A stretch of DNA of 64,000 nt from Alteromonas sp. KUL49 (GTDB taxonomy: Bacteria; Pseudomonadota; Gammaproteobacteria; Enterobacterales; Alteromonadaceae). The position numbers were made by a program, and so were the translations under genes. This document shows positions 27,988 through 40,604 of the stretch, piece by piece; the stretch's first letter is position 1; each line of letters opens with the position of its first letter. The notes beneath the pieces are model-generated. The model made no database searches. It saw only the letters and a program-made list of their open reading frames with translations, and had not been told where the DNA came from. Location: NCBI RefSeq assembly GCF_006538345.1, contig NZ_BJKL01000013.1, positions 45,926 through 109,925 of the forward strand, given 5' to 3'.

Positions 27988-29151
27988 ATGAGAATGTGGG
28001 TAAATATTGTTGTAGGTATTATTGCGATCGTGTCAGTTATCGGTCTTGTTGGATGTTCGGTGTCTCACAGTGCAAGCGATGATGCGTTACATGAGTCGAG
28101 TTATTACTATGATTACATCCAACCTTCTTTTACTGAATATGTTGTCGCCACACGCGAATGGCTAGTCTCAAACCGAAACTTTATTTCTAATAACTCCGAT
28201 AAAGAACTTGCCATGAATATGCCTTCGGAGCGAGGTAATAAGAACACCAGCCGAAAGGCAGTGTTACTTGTTCATGGTCTTGGTGACTCTCCATATTCAT
28301 TTTCTGACATTGGAAAATCACTCGAAGGTGAGGGCTTTTACGTACAAACGCTTTTGTTACCAGGTCACGGTAGTAAACCTGAAGATTTGATGCTGCCAAA
28401 CTATACGGACTGGCAACGCATTGTTGACCACTACGCCAATTTGTTGAAGCAAGATTTCGATACTGTGTTGCTGGGTGGTTTCTCAACCGGAGCAAACCTA
28501 GTGACTATTCACGCTATCGAGCAGGGCAATATAGATGGGCTAGTACTGTTTTCACCAGGTTTTCAGTCTAAAACACCCAAACTCGAGCGTTTGGCACCGC
28601 TAGCAGCAGTGTTTATCGACGGTTACAAAGCCGAAGAGCGCAATGCCGCGCGTTATACCTCCGCTCCTCTAAATGGCGCAATCGCCTATTCAAATAGTGC
28701 GGTTAAAGTCCGCGAGTTACTCAAAGACAAGACGATTGATATTCCAACGCTTATTGCGATAAGTGAAGCCGACAGTGTAGTCGACCCCTTTGCAATTAAA
28801 GATCTTTACCTCAACAGATTCAACAATCCAAAAAATCACATGCTGTGGTATGGCGAATCTGAGTTTACACACGATTCAATAACGTCCCTGAGTATGCGTT
28901 TACCGGATAACAGAATTAGCACGGGGTCTCACATGAGTCCGCTATTCTCTCCCGACAATTCCTTTTACGGTGTTGGTGGCGAACATAAAATGTGTGCTAA
29001 TTCGTTTGACAAAAACGCAGTAGAGGCCTGTGAGCGAGGTGAAGGAGTGTGGTTCTCAGCCTGGGGCTATCAGGAGGACGGAAAGATTCACGCAAGGTTA
29101 ACGTGGAACCCCTACTACCGAGCGTTAGAAGATGCAATGAGTAGGTTGTAG
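27988..29151 (+). CDS. Lipoprotein alpha/beta hydrolase (esterase/lipase-like)
   Basis: A 387-residue lipoprotein: lipobox LVGC (about residue 23), then an alpha/beta hydrolase with the oxyanion HGLGDSPYSF and the nucleophile elbow GGFSTGAN (Ser flanked by Gly). Asp and His lie further on (for example SEADSVVD and FTHDS). It resembles carboxylesterases and monoacylglycerol lipases and should sit on the outer or inner membrane facing the periplasm. It lies behind an AraC regulator, which suggests control by a small molecule, perhaps its own ester substrate or product. Confidence 0.87.
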   Translation: MRMWVNIVVGIIAIVSVIGLVGCSVSHSASDDALHESSYYYDYIQPSFTEYVVATREWLVSNRNFISNNSDKELAMNMPSERGNKNTSRKAVLLVHGLGDSPYSFSDIGKSLEGEGFYVQTLLLPGHGSKPEDLMLPNYTDWQRIVDHYANLLKQDFDTVLLGGFSTGANLVTIHAIEQGNIDGLVLFSPGFQSKTPKLERLAPLAAVFIDGYKAEERNAARYTSAPLNGAIAYSNSAVKVRELLKDKTIDIPTLIAISEADSVVDPFAIKDLYLNRFNNPKNHMLWYGESEFTHDSITSLSMRLPDNRISTGSHMSPLFSPDNSFYGVGGEHKMCANSFDKNAVEACERGEGVWFSAWGYQEDGKIHARLTWNPYYRALEDAMSRL

Positions 29152-29211
29152 CACGAATAAACAATTGGGTATGAACCGCAGTTAAACCAGCATTCGTTAA
29201 TAAATCTGTGT

Positions 29212-29748
29212 TTACGTTTTTTCTCTCAAAAATGTGGTTTGTACCAGATTATCAAGCACGACTTCACTTTTACTAACGTTGAAATACAGTGGTTGCACCA
29301 ACGCTCCAAACAAGGGGGAACCTCCACCGAGTAAAATAGGAAACTGAGTGATTACCATCTCGTCAATCAAATCAGCCGCTAAAAAGTGCTGAATCGTAGT
29401 GCCTCCGTCTATGTAGAGCTTAGTAAAACCCTTTTCAGCGAGATGGCTTACGATGAAGGTTGGAGTACCGTTGATTAGTGTTGCTTTGTTCTCGTAACCG
29501 TTGGGGAGCTGTGTCAACGTCTTGCTGACAACAAATACTGGTTTAGTATACGGCCACTCACCACTAAAACCCGCTACAACATCGAAGGTTTTTCGCCCCA
29601 TCACTACCGCATCTACTCGGTTGATAAGACACCCGAAGCCAGTATCTACATTGTCAGGGTTAGGTATAGCATCGAGCCATTCTAAGCTACCCTGCTTATC
29701 AGCAATGTAACCATCAAGACTTACCGCGATAAAAACAATATTCGCCAT
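29212..29748 (-). CDS. Dihydrofolate reductase family protein (RibD C-terminal type)
   Basis: A 178-residue NADPH-dependent reductase-like protein (FIAVSLDGYIADKQGSLEWL; VMGRKTFDVVAG; LYIDGGTTIQHFL; ILLGGGSPLFG). It resembles YyaP/YwjB-like proteins of the RibD_C superfamily. It does not look like a functional FolA, and the substrate of the group is generally unknown. A single gene between convergent and divergent neighbours. Confidence 0.9.
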   Translation of the reverse strand: MANIVFIAVSLDGYIADKQGSLEWLDAIPNPDNVDTGFGCLINRVDAVVMGRKTFDVVAGFSGEWPYTKPVFVVSKTLTQLPNGYENKATLINGTPTFIVSHLAEKGFTKLYIDGGTTIQHFLAADLIDEMVITQFPILLGGGSPLFGALVQPLYFNVSKSEVVLDNLVQTTFLREKT

Positions 29749-29789
29749 TGTAACTCCACTAAGTACTGGGCAACGGTAAGCTCATGATA

Positions 29790-30113
29790 CTAGATGTAAA
29801 TATCAAAATGCTTACGCGCGTCAGGCTTACTATTTTCCCCTTCTTCATCAGACGTCTCTTGTGCTTTAGAAGAATGCTCCTTTGACTGTTTTTGATCGTT
29901 TCCTTGTCTGTCTCCCGTTCGCTCCTCTACTCGTTTGTGTAATGCTCGTTGCGCATCGTCGTCGACATGATGCACAGTTTCATGCTGTTCTTTTTCGTCC
30001 TCATTGAGCTGCTCGTCACGCTTACTTTTGTCCACTTTTTTGAGACGTTCGTCAGGCTTAATAGTCGGCCTAGTATTTCTTGGCAGCACTGAAAACAATA
30101 GATCATTGCTCAT
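29790..30113 (-). CDS. Hypothetical highly charged protein, 107 residues
   Basis: A hydrophilic, probably disordered protein rich in Lys, Asp, Glu, Gln and His, with no cysteine, signal or membrane segment. The N-terminus (SNDLLFSVLPRNTRP) and the C-terminal FDIYI are the only hydrophobic parts and may be conserved ends. I do not recognise the family. It is divergent from the his leader. A chance open frame is unlikely given its length and neighbour spacing, but not excluded. Confidence 0.55.
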   Translation of the reverse strand: MSNDLLFSVLPRNTRPTIKPDERLKKVDKSKRDEQLNEDEKEQHETVHHVDDDAQRALHKRVEERTGDRQGNDQKQSKEHSSKAQETSDEEGENSKPDARKHFDIYI

Positions 30114-30290
30114 GATTTACTCCAAAATCACGCGATTAGTACATGGATCATCGGCATTCATACTAAATAGTTTTAGCTTATATACTAAAATTTAGACGCT
30201 TTGGGCGAAAAGAGTTCAATTTCGCCTTGCAAAACCACAAGCAAAACGATAATGTTTCGCTCGTTCAAAAAACAGGTATTGTCTATCTAA

Positions 30291-30335
30291 ATGTTAAATT
30301 GCGCTGCGCTACACCACCATCATCACAAAGCATAA
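30291..30335 (+). CDS. hisL: his operon leader peptide
   Basis: A 14-residue frame, MLNCAALHHHHHKA, with five consecutive His codons (CAC CAC CAT CAT CAC at 30312-30326). It lies about 130 bases before hisG and just upstream of alternative RNA hairpins and a terminator, the classical layout of histidine attenuation. Scarcity of charged His-tRNA would stall the ribosome here and favour the antiterminator. It is too short for normal gene calling. Confidence 0.93.
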   Translation: MLNCAALHHHHHKA

Positions 30336-30436
30336 CCTTTCAGGTTCGTGCTGGAAGGTTATTGTTTCCTTCCAACGGCGCAGATGAAAAAATTCTCGAC
30401 CCTCGGAAGGCAACTTTCGGGGGTTTTTCGTTTTTA
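30332..30436 (+). promoter_or_regulatory. his attenuator with alternative hairpins and terminator
   Basis: Segment A (30332-30341) can pair with B (30353-30362: GGAAGGTTAT). B can instead pair with C (30368-30373: CCTTCC), and C with D (30405-30410: GGAAGG). The terminator stem CCCTCGGAAG/CTTTCGGGGG (30400-30409 and 30414-30423, two G-U pairs) is followed by TTTTTCGTTTTT. Stalling at the leader His codons would block A, so B-C forms and the terminator stem is freed from competition or disfavoured according to timing. The exact switch order needs a folding calculation. Confidence 0.85.
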
Positions 30437-30466
30437 GGCGCACAATAAAGTGTTAAGGAATTATCA

Positions 30467-31369
30467 ATGAGTAATAGCAACAGACTTAGAATTGCGATCC
30501 AAAAATCAGGTCGCTTAAGTGATGACAGCATTGCCCTTCTCAAAGCAATCGGGATAAAACTGAATATCCGCGACCGTTTGCTGATTGCTCACTCTACTAA
30601 CGAAGAAATTGATCTACTTCGCGTTCGTGACGATGACATTCCAGGTCTAGTCATGGATGGTGTAGCCGACCTTGGTTTTATCGGCGAAAACGAACTTGAA
30701 GAAAAGATGCTAGAACGCAAAGCGGCAAACAAACCTTCTAGCTATGAAGTATTGCGTCGCCTCGATTACGGCGGTTGCCGCTTGTCTATCGCCGTACCTA
30801 ACGAAATGGAATACGCGGGCATTCAATCTCTTGAAGGCAAGCGCGTTGCTACTACTTACCCCTACCTTCTTGAGCGTTATTTCGAAGAGAAAAACATCAA
30901 CGCTAAAGCCGTCATGCTAACAGGGTCAGTAGAGGTTGCACCGCGCGCAGGTGTTGCAGAAGCCATCTGTGATTTAGTGTCAACTGGCGCAACACTTGAA
31001 GCCAATGGCCTTGTGGAAGAAGATGTTATCTTCCGTTCAAAAGCAGTCTTAATTCAACGTGCCGACGGCGGTATGAGCGCAGAAAAGCAAGCGCTTATTA
31101 ATCGTCTAATGCCACGTGTTGACGGTGTAATGCTAGCAAAAGAAAGTAAGTACATCATGCTACATGCACCAAAAGCGTATCTAGAGCAAGTGAAAAGCCT
31201 ATTACCAGGTGCAGAAAACCCAACGGTATTACCACTTGCCGGTAACGAAGAGAGTGTTGCAATACACGTAGTGAGCACAGAGGATTTATTCTGGGAAACT
31301 ATGGAAAAGCTGAAAGCCCTAGGTTGTAGCTCAATTCTTGTTATGCCAATTGAAAAAATGATGGGTTAA
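30467..31369 (+). CDS. hisG: ATP phosphoribosyltransferase
   Basis: A 300-residue long-form HisG, catalysing the first step of histidine synthesis: ATP + PRPP to phosphoribosyl-ATP. The catalytic core includes [14 protein letters not shown] for PRPP binding (about residues 168-181) and early [15 protein letters not shown]-terminal ACT-like regulatory domain (from about residue 225) makes it feedback-inhibited by histidine, so no HisZ is needed. It is the first gene of the operon, 30 bases after the attenuator. Confidence 0.97.
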   Translation: MSNSNRLRIAIQKSGRLSDDSIALLKAIGIKLNIRDRLLIAHSTNEEIDLLRVRDDDIPGLVMDGVADLGFIGENELEEKMLERKAANKPSSYEVLRRLDYGGCRLSIAVPNEMEYAGIQSLEGKRVATTYPYLLERYFEEKNINAKAVMLTGSVEVAPRAGVAEAICDLVSTGATLEANGLVEEDVIFRSKAVLIQRADGGMSAEKQALINRLMPRVDGVMLAKESKYIMLHAPKAYLEQVKSLLPGAENPTVLPLAGNEESVAIHVVSTEDLFWETMEKLKALGCSSILVMPIEKMMG

Positions 31370-31378
31370 GGACCGATT

Positions 31379-32695
31379 ATGATTACTTGGTCATCACTTT
31401 CCAACGACGAAAAAAAGCAGGCGCTTGCCCGCCCTGCTATGGCTGAAAGTGCCAAACTTGCTGCGACAGTGAAAGACATAATTTCAAACGTTGAGCAGCA
31501 AGGTGACGACGCCGTATTGCGATACACGCAGCAATTTGACTGCGAAGGGCTTACCTCATTAGTGCTTTCACAAGACGCTGCAGATACACTCGCTGACAGC
31601 GTAGCTGATGATGTTGCTCAGGCAATAGACACTGCGTTCAATAACATCAAAGCATTTCACGACGCACAACAGCCCACTGACATTGCATTGACCACCACCC
31701 CTGGGGTGAATTGCGAACTGCGTTTTACCGCCCTTGATAAAGTGGGCCTATATATCCCAGGAGGCAGCGCGCCGTTGCCTTCAACTGTATTAATGCTTGG
31801 CGTACCTGCCCTTGTTGCGGGTTGTGAGCAGAAAGTATTGTGTACACCGCCCAATAGCAAAGGTTTAATCGCGCCTGAAATCGCTTATGCAGCGCGCAAA
31901 TGTGGCATCGACAGCATATTCTTATGCGGCGGTGCACAAGCTATTGCAGCCATGGCGCTAGGTACAAACTCCATTCCTCAAGTAGATAAGATCTTTGGCC
32001 CAGGCAACAGCTTTGTCACTGAAGCAAAACAGCAAGTGAGTTTACGCGCTGACGGTGCTGCCATTGATATGCCGGCAGGACCTTCAGAAGTGCTTGTCCT
32101 TGCTGACGACAATGCCGACCCAGAATTTGTTGCCGCTGATCTTTTATCTCAAGCTGAACACGGTCCTGATTCACAAGCTATTTTAGTCAGTAACAGTGCC
32201 GAGGTCATCGAAGCCAGCAAAGCCGCGGTAGAGCGCCAATTAGCCTCGTTAAGTCGAGCTGATATTGCTCGCCCGGCCATGGAAAACGCGCGCTACATTC
32301 TTGCAGAATCCGTTGACGACGCAGTACTCATTAGCAATGCCTATGCACCGGAACACTTGATTGTTCAATTTGATGACGCAGAGCGCTATCTCAATCAAAT
32401 TAAGTACGCAGGCTCTATATTTTTGGGCCCGTGGTCTCCAGAATCTGCTGGTGATTACGCGTCGGGTACTAACCACGTTCTGCCTACCTATGGCTATGCA
32501 AAGAACTATTCTAGTTTAGGTCTACTCGACTTTATGCGCCGTTATACGATTCAGACTTTATCTGCTGATGGTATGCGCAATCTGGGACCTGCAATTATGA
32601 CGCTAGCCCGAGCAGAAGGTTTAGACGCTCACGAGCAAGCTGTGGCGGTAAGAATGGCCAAGCTCAATGCTTTGAGCAACGAGGAAGGAAAGTAA
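31379..32695 (+). CDS. hisD: Histidinol dehydrogenase
   Basis: A 438-residue zinc enzyme that oxidises L-histidinol to L-histidine in two NAD+-dependent steps. Motifs: YIPGGSAPLPSTVLMLGVPA, KIFGPGNSFVTEAK, IDMPAGPSEVLVLAD and the catalytic His region GTNHVLPT. It begins nine bases after hisG and ends in the start of hisC (one base shared), typical of translational coupling. Confidence 0.97.
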   Translation: MITWSSLSNDEKKQALARPAMAESAKLAATVKDIISNVEQQGDDAVLRYTQQFDCEGLTSLVLSQDAADTLADSVADDVAQAIDTAFNNIKAFHDAQQPTDIALTTTPGVNCELRFTALDKVGLYIPGGSAPLPSTVLMLGVPALVAGCEQKVLCTPPNSKGLIAPEIAYAARKCGIDSIFLCGGAQAIAAMALGTNSIPQVDKIFGPGNSFVTEAKQQVSLRADGAAIDMPAGPSEVLVLADDNADPEFVAADLLSQAEHGPDSQAILVSNSAEVIEASKAAVERQLASLSRADIARPAMENARYILAESVDDAVLISNAYAPEHLIVQFDDAERYLNQIKYAGSIFLGPWSPESAGDYASGTNHVLPTYGYAKNYSSLGLLDFMRRYTIQTLSADGMRNLGPAIMTLARAEGLDAHEQAVAVRMAKLNALSNEEGK

Positions 32696-33771
32696 TGTCC
32701 ACGCTCATCGATACACTGATTAACGACAACCTAGTGCCGTTAAAACCTTACGAATCAGCGCGACGTTTGTTTTCTGGCGGTCAAGATTGGTTGAATGCCA
32801 ACGAGTCGCCTTTTGCAAATGATTATGGCGTAGATAGCAGTAGCTTCAATCGCTACCCATCTTGCCAACCAAAGAGTGTAGTTAATGGCTACGCCAGTTA
32901 TGCAAACGTAACAAAAGAGCAACTCATTGTTACTCGCGGAGCTGATGAAGGTATTGAACTACTCATTCGTACCTTCTGCACCCCGGGAAAAGATAATATT
33001 CTTATCTGCCCACCGACTTATGGTATGTACGCTATTAGCGCAGAAACGTGTGATATTGGCGTAAAAACGGTGCCGCTGAAAAGCGATTTCAACTTAGATG
33101 TAGAAGGTATTTGTGCCACGGATAATGTTAATTTGGTATTTATTTGTGCGCCAAATAACCCTACCGGAACACAGGTCGCTAGAGCCGACATCAAAACAGT
33201 TTTGGAACACTTTAGTGAAAGTGCGCTCGTTGTTGTCGACGAGGCCTATATTGAGTTTGATGCCGACAACACGTGGGCCACTGAAATAAACAACTACCCC
33301 AACCTTGTGGTACTGCGTACTCTGTCTAAGGCATTTGCGTTAGCCGGCCTACGCTGTGGTTTTACGTTGGCGCAAGCGCCGGTAATTCAGGCGCTATTAA
33401 AAGTTATTGCACCTTACCCTATTCCAGAACCGGTAGCACAAATTGCTGCCCAAGCACTGAGTAGCGATGCACTCGAGCGATTACAACAGCAAGTGAGTGA
33501 GCTTAATCAAGAAAAAGCTGCACTTGCCGCTGCGCTAGCGGCTGTAGACGGTATAACGTTGGTCGGCGATACCAAAGCCAACTTCATATTGTTCCGCTTT
33601 GCTAAAGCTTCAGCGCTGATGGCGTATTTGGTTTCGCAAGGTATGCTAATTCGCGACCAATCAAAACAGTTAAATTTGTCGAACTGTCTACGGGTCAGTA
33701 TTGGTACCAAAGCGCAAAACCAACGTTTAATGAATTTGATTAACGCATTTTTACAAGAGGACGCGGCATGA
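32695..33771 (+). CDS. hisC: Histidinol-phosphate aminotransferase
   Basis: A 358-residue PLP enzyme of fold type I that converts imidazole-acetol phosphate to L-histidinol phosphate. It shows the substrate region [28 protein letters not shown] and the PLP lysine in [16 protein letters not shown]. It overlaps hisD by one base and hisB by four. Confidence 0.97.
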   Translation: MSTLIDTLINDNLVPLKPYESARRLFSGGQDWLNANESPFANDYGVDSSSFNRYPSCQPKSVVNGYASYANVTKEQLIVTRGADEGIELLIRTFCTPGKDNILICPPTYGMYAISAETCDIGVKTVPLKSDFNLDVEGICATDNVNLVFICAPNNPTGTQVARADIKTVLEHFSESALVVVDEAYIEFDADNTWATEINNYPNLVVLRTLSKAFALAGLRCGFTLAQAPVIQALLKVIAPYPIPEPVAQIAAQALSSDALERLQQQVSELNQEKAALAAALAAVDGITLVGDTKANFILFRFAKASALMAYLVSQGMLIRDQSKQLNLSNCLRVSIGTKAQNQRLMNLINAFLQEDAA

Positions 33772-34837
33772 GTCAGCAAGCTATTTTATTTATTGACCGT
33801 GACGGCACGCTCGTTGAAGAACCACCCATAGACAAGCAGCTCGATAGTCTAGAAAAACTCGCTTTTGAGCCAAATGTCATTCCTGTACTGCTCAAACTAA
33901 AAGCCGCTGGCTTTAAGTTGGTGATGGTAAGTAACCAAGATGGCTTAGGTACCGACAGTTTCCCGCAAGCGGACTTCGACGCACCTCATAATGCTATGAT
34001 GGCGGTATTCGAAAGCCAAGGCGTTACCTTTGATGACGTACTGATTTGCCCGCACTTCGACGAAGACAATTGTACCTGCCGTAAGCCTAAACTTGGTTTG
34101 GTACAAGAATATCTTCAACAGGGTAAAGTCGACTTCACCCGTTCTTATGTTATCGGCGATCGCATTACTGACATGCAACTTGCCGAAAATATGGGTATTC
34201 GAGGCCTGCAGTATAACCCTAAAAGCCTGAACTGGAATGATATTGAGAAATCACTGCTGGCATCGTCTCGTATTGCAGAAGTGGTTCGTACCACCTCAGA
34301 AACCGACATTAAAGTGGTTGTAGACTTGGATTCAACGAAAAAGTCGACGATTCAAACGGGCTTAGGCTTTTTTGACCACATGCTTGACCAAATAGCCACT
34401 CACGGTGGTATTCAATTAGACGTTACTGTTGACGGTGACTTGCACATCGACGACCACCACAGCGTTGAAGATACTGCATTAGCCATCGGCGAAGCACTGA
34501 AGAAAGCCTTAGGTAACAAACGCGGTATCGGTCGATTTGGTTTTGCACTGCCAATGGATGAGTGCCGTGCTGAATGCATTATGGACATTTCTAATCGCCC
34601 TCACCTCAAATTTGACGCTGAGTTCACCCGTGACCAAGTGGGTGAAATGGCCACTGAAATGGTGCCGCACTTTTTCTACTCATTGGCACAGAGCATGGGT
34701 TTGTCGCTGCACCTATCAACCACAGAAGGTAACGCTCACCACCAAGTAGAAAGCTTGTTTAAAGTGTTTGGTCGCGCGCTGCGTCAAGCCGTAACACGTC
34801 AGGGCGATGCACTACCGAGCAGCAAAGGAGCGCTGTA

Positions 34838-34838
<1 letters not shown>
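33768..34838 (+). CDS. hisB: Bifunctional histidinol-phosphatase/imidazoleglycerol-phosphate dehydratase
   Basis: A 356-residue fusion as in enterobacteria. Residues 1-165 are a HAD phosphatase ([13 protein letters not shown]) with a zinc loop ([15 protein letters not shown]) removing phosphate from histidinol phosphate. Residues about 166-356 are the manganese-dependent IGP dehydratase with two metal motifs, [14 protein letters not shown] and [13 protein letters not shown]. It carries out steps six and eight of the pathway. Stop/start overlaps link it to hisC and hisH. Confidence 0.97.
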
Positions 34839-36964
<2,126 letters not shown>

Positions 36965-36966
36965 CC

Positions 36967-37584
36967 ATGCTAGTCACGCTAGAAAACAGTCAAGAATTAG
37001 CCTGGGAAAAAATGGACAATATGCTACCCGCCATCGTTCAAGACGCCCTGTCAGGTAAAGTGTTAATGCAAGGCTATATGAATCCAGAAGCCTTGAAGAC
37101 CACATTAGAGCAAGAAAAAGTCACCTTTTTTAGCCGCTCTAAGTTGCGCTTGTGGCAAAAAGGCGAAACCTCAGGTAATACACTTGATTTAGTCAGTGTG
37201 GCCGCCGACTGTGACAAAGATTCACTGTTGGTATTGGCTAACCCAAATGGCCCTACTTGTCACACAGGCGTTGAAAGCTGTTGGTTTTCAGGCAACACGC
37301 CGAGCTTCACGTTCTTGGCAGATTTAGAACGTGTACTTGCGGCTCGTAAAGGTGCAGATCCAGAGAGTAGCTACACAGCGCGTTTGTACAATAAAGGGAT
37401 TAAACGTATTGCGCAAAAGGTCGGGGAAGAAGGCGTAGAAACAGCGCTTGCCGCAACGGTGCATGACAAAGAAGAGCTCAAAAATGAAGCGGCTGACTTG
37501 TTGTATCACCTAACGGTATTGCTTCAAGCGAGCGATATGTCTCTCGACGATGCACTGAGCGTGCTGCGAGAGCGACACAAGTAA
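36967..37584 (+). CDS. hisI: Bifunctional phosphoribosyl-AMP cyclohydrolase/phosphoribosyl-ATP pyrophosphatase
   Basis: A 205-residue fusion (HisIE). Residues about 1-115 are the cyclohydrolase ([32 protein letters not shown], with zinc-binding VAADCDKDS and [12 protein letters not shown]). Residues about 118-205 are the pyrophosphohydrolase ([23 protein letters not shown]). Both steps follow HisG in the pathway. It is the last gene; its stop abuts that of the convergent binding-protein gene with no space for a separate terminator. Confidence 0.96.
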   Translation: MLVTLENSQELAWEKMDNMLPAIVQDALSGKVLMQGYMNPEALKTTLEQEKVTFFSRSKLRLWQKGETSGNTLDLVSVAADCDKDSLLVLANPNGPTCHTGVESCWFSGNTPSFTFLADLERVLAARKGADPESSYTARLYNKGIKRIAQKVGEEGVETALAATVHDKEELKNEAADLLYHLTVLLQASDMSLDDALSVLRERHK

Positions 37585-38298
37585 TTAATGGTTTGCTTGT
37601 GCAAGTTGTGCGGCTGCTTTTTGTAGTCGCTCAACAATATTCTTTGGCGTAGCCCTATTAGCCGCCAAATACCCTACCACTTCCAACTCTGGAATCACTG
37701 CATTTGCCTTAAACCTATCGATAGGTAAGTTGAGTTTCTCCGCAGTTTCTTTAATTAATGCAGGGTCTTCGATAATAAAGTCTACAACACCTTTATCTAG
37801 ATATTCCCAGGAGCAGGCTATATCTGTACAAACAACTAACTCATTACCTTCGGTGAGCCCCTGAGATTCCAGCCAGGCCATGCCTACATCTCCTCGCTGC
37901 ACGGCAAAGCGAAAATTGGTTAGCTGAGACCAATCGGTGATAGCGGGTAATCTGTCGTTGTTTTGAGACACCAAAGCAAGCTTAAACTTAGCTACTGGCG
38001 CAATCCAAAAAAAGCGTGACTCTCTTTCAGGTGTGCGCGCTATGGAATAAATTAACGCCGATGGTGTGGTTTGGGCTAGATGAAGACTTCGAGCCCAAGG
38101 AAACAGATAGAAGTCGGGAGTCACCTGAGCTAATTCAAAGATAGTTTCCACCCGCTGAGTAGACAATCCCACAACTCTGTTGTCTTCGTCAGTATACTGA
38201 TACGGTGGCGAGAACTCTGTAAATACAGGCAATGTCTGAGAACAAGCCACATCGGCTAAAGCAAACCATAGTATGGCTACAAAAGTTGTCCGTATCAC
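37585..38298 (-). CDS. Periplasmic substrate-binding protein, family 3 type
   Basis: A 237-residue exported protein (signal to about residue 20: ILWFALADVACS) with the fold of family-3 solute-binding proteins (FTEFSPPYQYTDEDNRVVG near the N-terminus; AVQRGDVGMAWLESQG in the second lobe). These bind amino acids or similar small polar molecules. No ABC permease or kinase is adjacent, so it may be an orphan or a signalling protein. The two Cys in VVCTDIACSW may form a disulfide. Confidence 0.85.
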   Translation of the reverse strand: MIRTTFVAILWFALADVACSQTLPVFTEFSPPYQYTDEDNRVVGLSTQRVETIFELAQVTPDFYLFPWARSLHLAQTTPSALIYSIARTPERESRFFWIAPVAKFKLALVSQNNDRLPAITDWSQLTNFRFAVQRGDVGMAWLESQGLTEGNELVVCTDIACSWEYLDKGVVDFIIEDPALIKETAEKLNLPIDRFKANAVIPELEVVGYLAANRATPKNIVERLQKAAAQLAQANH

Positions 38299-38473
38299 TA
38301 ACTTGTCCCTAAAACGTTTGAGTCTGGTGAGTATTTAACCACCGAAACATATTGATACAAAGTGATTTGAATCAATTTATGCTTCACTAGTCTAAACTTT
38401 AAACTAATGGCTAAGTTATTGACCTTCAACAACTACCAATAATATATAAACTTGCGAGGCAAATGGATAGATC

Positions 38474-39121
38474 ATGAATAAATCGGTAAAAACCTTCATT
38501 CGAGAAAATATCTCTTTCGTTGTATTAATTCTTGCACTGTTTTCAGTGAGAAGCAGTTTAGCCGATTGGTATGACGTGCCATCGGGTTCCATGGAACCAG
38601 GGATAATGGTGGGCGACCGAATCATGGTCAATAAAGTCGCCTACACCTTTGAATTTCCTTTCACAGACGCAGTAATTGCTAATACTGGTGATATTGAGAA
38701 AGGTGATATCGTTATTATTGATAGCACCGCTGCTGATATGCGCCTTGTGAAACGAGTTATTGCCACGGCTGGAGATTCAATTGCATTGCGAAACAATCGA
38801 CTTTACATTAACGGTGATCGCGCAGATTGGACAACTTCCGAAAAGGGAGAAGACTTAGTCGTTGAGAAGATAGCGGGCCACCAACGCACGATTAAAATGA
38901 TGCCAATTGAACCCCAGTTCCCTTCATTTGAGCAAACTACAGTTCCTGAGGGGCATATATTGGTGATGGGGGACAACCGAAACAACAGTGTAGATTCACG
39001 TTACTACGGCTTTATACCAACTTCTGAAGTACAAGGGCGAGCATTTGGCGTCGCCTTTTCACTAGATAAAGAGGATAGCTACTTGCCTCGTAGCGACCGT
39101 TTTTTTAGCGCGCTGAATTAA
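38474..39121 (+). CDS. lepB: Signal peptidase I
   Basis: A 215-residue type I signal peptidase, shorter than E. coli LepB (324). It has one N-terminal membrane segment (residues about 13-29). The catalytic dyad is Ser 39 (VPSGSMEPG) and Lys 93 (RLVKRVIATAGD), with the late conserved box MGDNRNNSVDSRYYG. It removes signal peptides from exported proteins. Its neighbours (his operon, adk) are not the usual lepA/rnc partners, so this may be a second, accessory signal peptidase. Confidence 0.92.
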   Translation: MNKSVKTFIRENISFVVLILALFSVRSSLADWYDVPSGSMEPGIMVGDRIMVNKVAYTFEFPFTDAVIANTGDIEKGDIVIIDSTAADMRLVKRVIATAGDSIALRNNRLYINGDRADWTTSEKGEDLVVEKIAGHQRTIKMMPIEPQFPSFEQTTVPEGHILVMGDNRNNSVDSRYYGFIPTSEVQGRAFGVAFSLDKEDSYLPRSDRFFSALN

Positions 39122-39142
39122 CAGCGCGTCAATAGGGCTCAT

Positions 39143-39538
39143 TTACAGGCTGTAGTGAATGAGTACTAAATTGGCTACCGCCGAGCAGGCCATGGCCGCA
39201 AAGGTGAGTAACATGCCTGAAACTCGCTGCCAGCTCGCTCCACCATGATTACGCAACCCATAGGCATGTAATACGCGACCAAAGAGTAGCGCACAGCCTA
39301 AACCATGAATGGTCCAGTGTGGTCCCGTATTGGCTTCCACACAGGCAACCATTATCAGAGTAATCGGAACGTATTCACTGAAATTACCGTGGGCCCGAGT
39401 CAGTCTCTTGAGGTCTTCGTTACCACCGTCACCCAAGCTGACTTGAAACTTTCTGCGACCGCCTATCACCAAAAATGAAAGGTACAAATAGCATATGCCA
39501 AGTAGGCTTACGTAAAATGCGGTAATTGGCAGTATCAT
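39143..39538 (-). CDS. MAPEG family membrane protein
   Basis: A 131-residue protein with four hydrophobic segments, of the MAPEG type (glutathione/eicosanoid metabolism-like). The signature region is RAHGNFSEYVPITLIMVACVE with HAYGLRNHGG later. Bacterial members are mostly uncharacterised. Convergent with the signal peptidase gene; adk lies upstream in the map in the same direction but ends in its own terminator. Confidence 0.9.
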   Translation of the reverse strand: MILPITAFYVSLLGICYLYLSFLVIGGRRKFQVSLGDGGNEDLKRLTRAHGNFSEYVPITLIMVACVEANTGPHWTIHGLGCALLFGRVLHAYGLRNHGGASWQRVSGMLLTFAAMACSAVANLVLIHYSL

Positions 39539-39604
39539 CCACCGGTTCCTTGTAAAATAAATGTAAAGCGATTAAACGCTATTTAGGTCTAACTTACAAG
39601 CAAC

Positions 39605-39628
39605 AAAAAGGCCGCCGAAGCGACCTTT
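39605..39628 (-). terminator. Terminator after adk
   Basis: AAAGGCCGC and GCGACCTTT arms (one C-A mismatch) around a CGAA loop, with five T next on the minus strand, about 27 bases past the adk stop. Confidence 0.7.
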
Positions 39629-39655
39629 ACAATGCTCAGTAGATTACTGAAACTA

Positions 39656-40550
<895 letters not shown>

Positions 40551-40579
40551 CAAAAAGCGGACACTAAGTCCGCTTTTTC
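40551..40579 (-). terminator. Terminator after htpG
   Basis: AAAAAGCGGAC and GTCCGCTTTTT arms with a five-base loop. T runs occur on both strands, so it may work both ways. It follows the htpG stop by about 25 bases. Confidence 0.88.
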
Positions 40580-40604
40580 GTATCAAAACTATAGAAAATC
40601 AGCC

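Noticed and set aside
27806..27991. Open frame spanning the AraC stop and the esterase start
   Set aside because: It overlaps the AraC helix-turn-helix in another frame and has no recognisable protein.
39108..39129. GCGCGCTG/CAGCGCGT hairpin at the end of the signal peptidase gene
   Set aside because: No T tract follows on either strand, so it is not a clear terminator; it overlaps the gene end.
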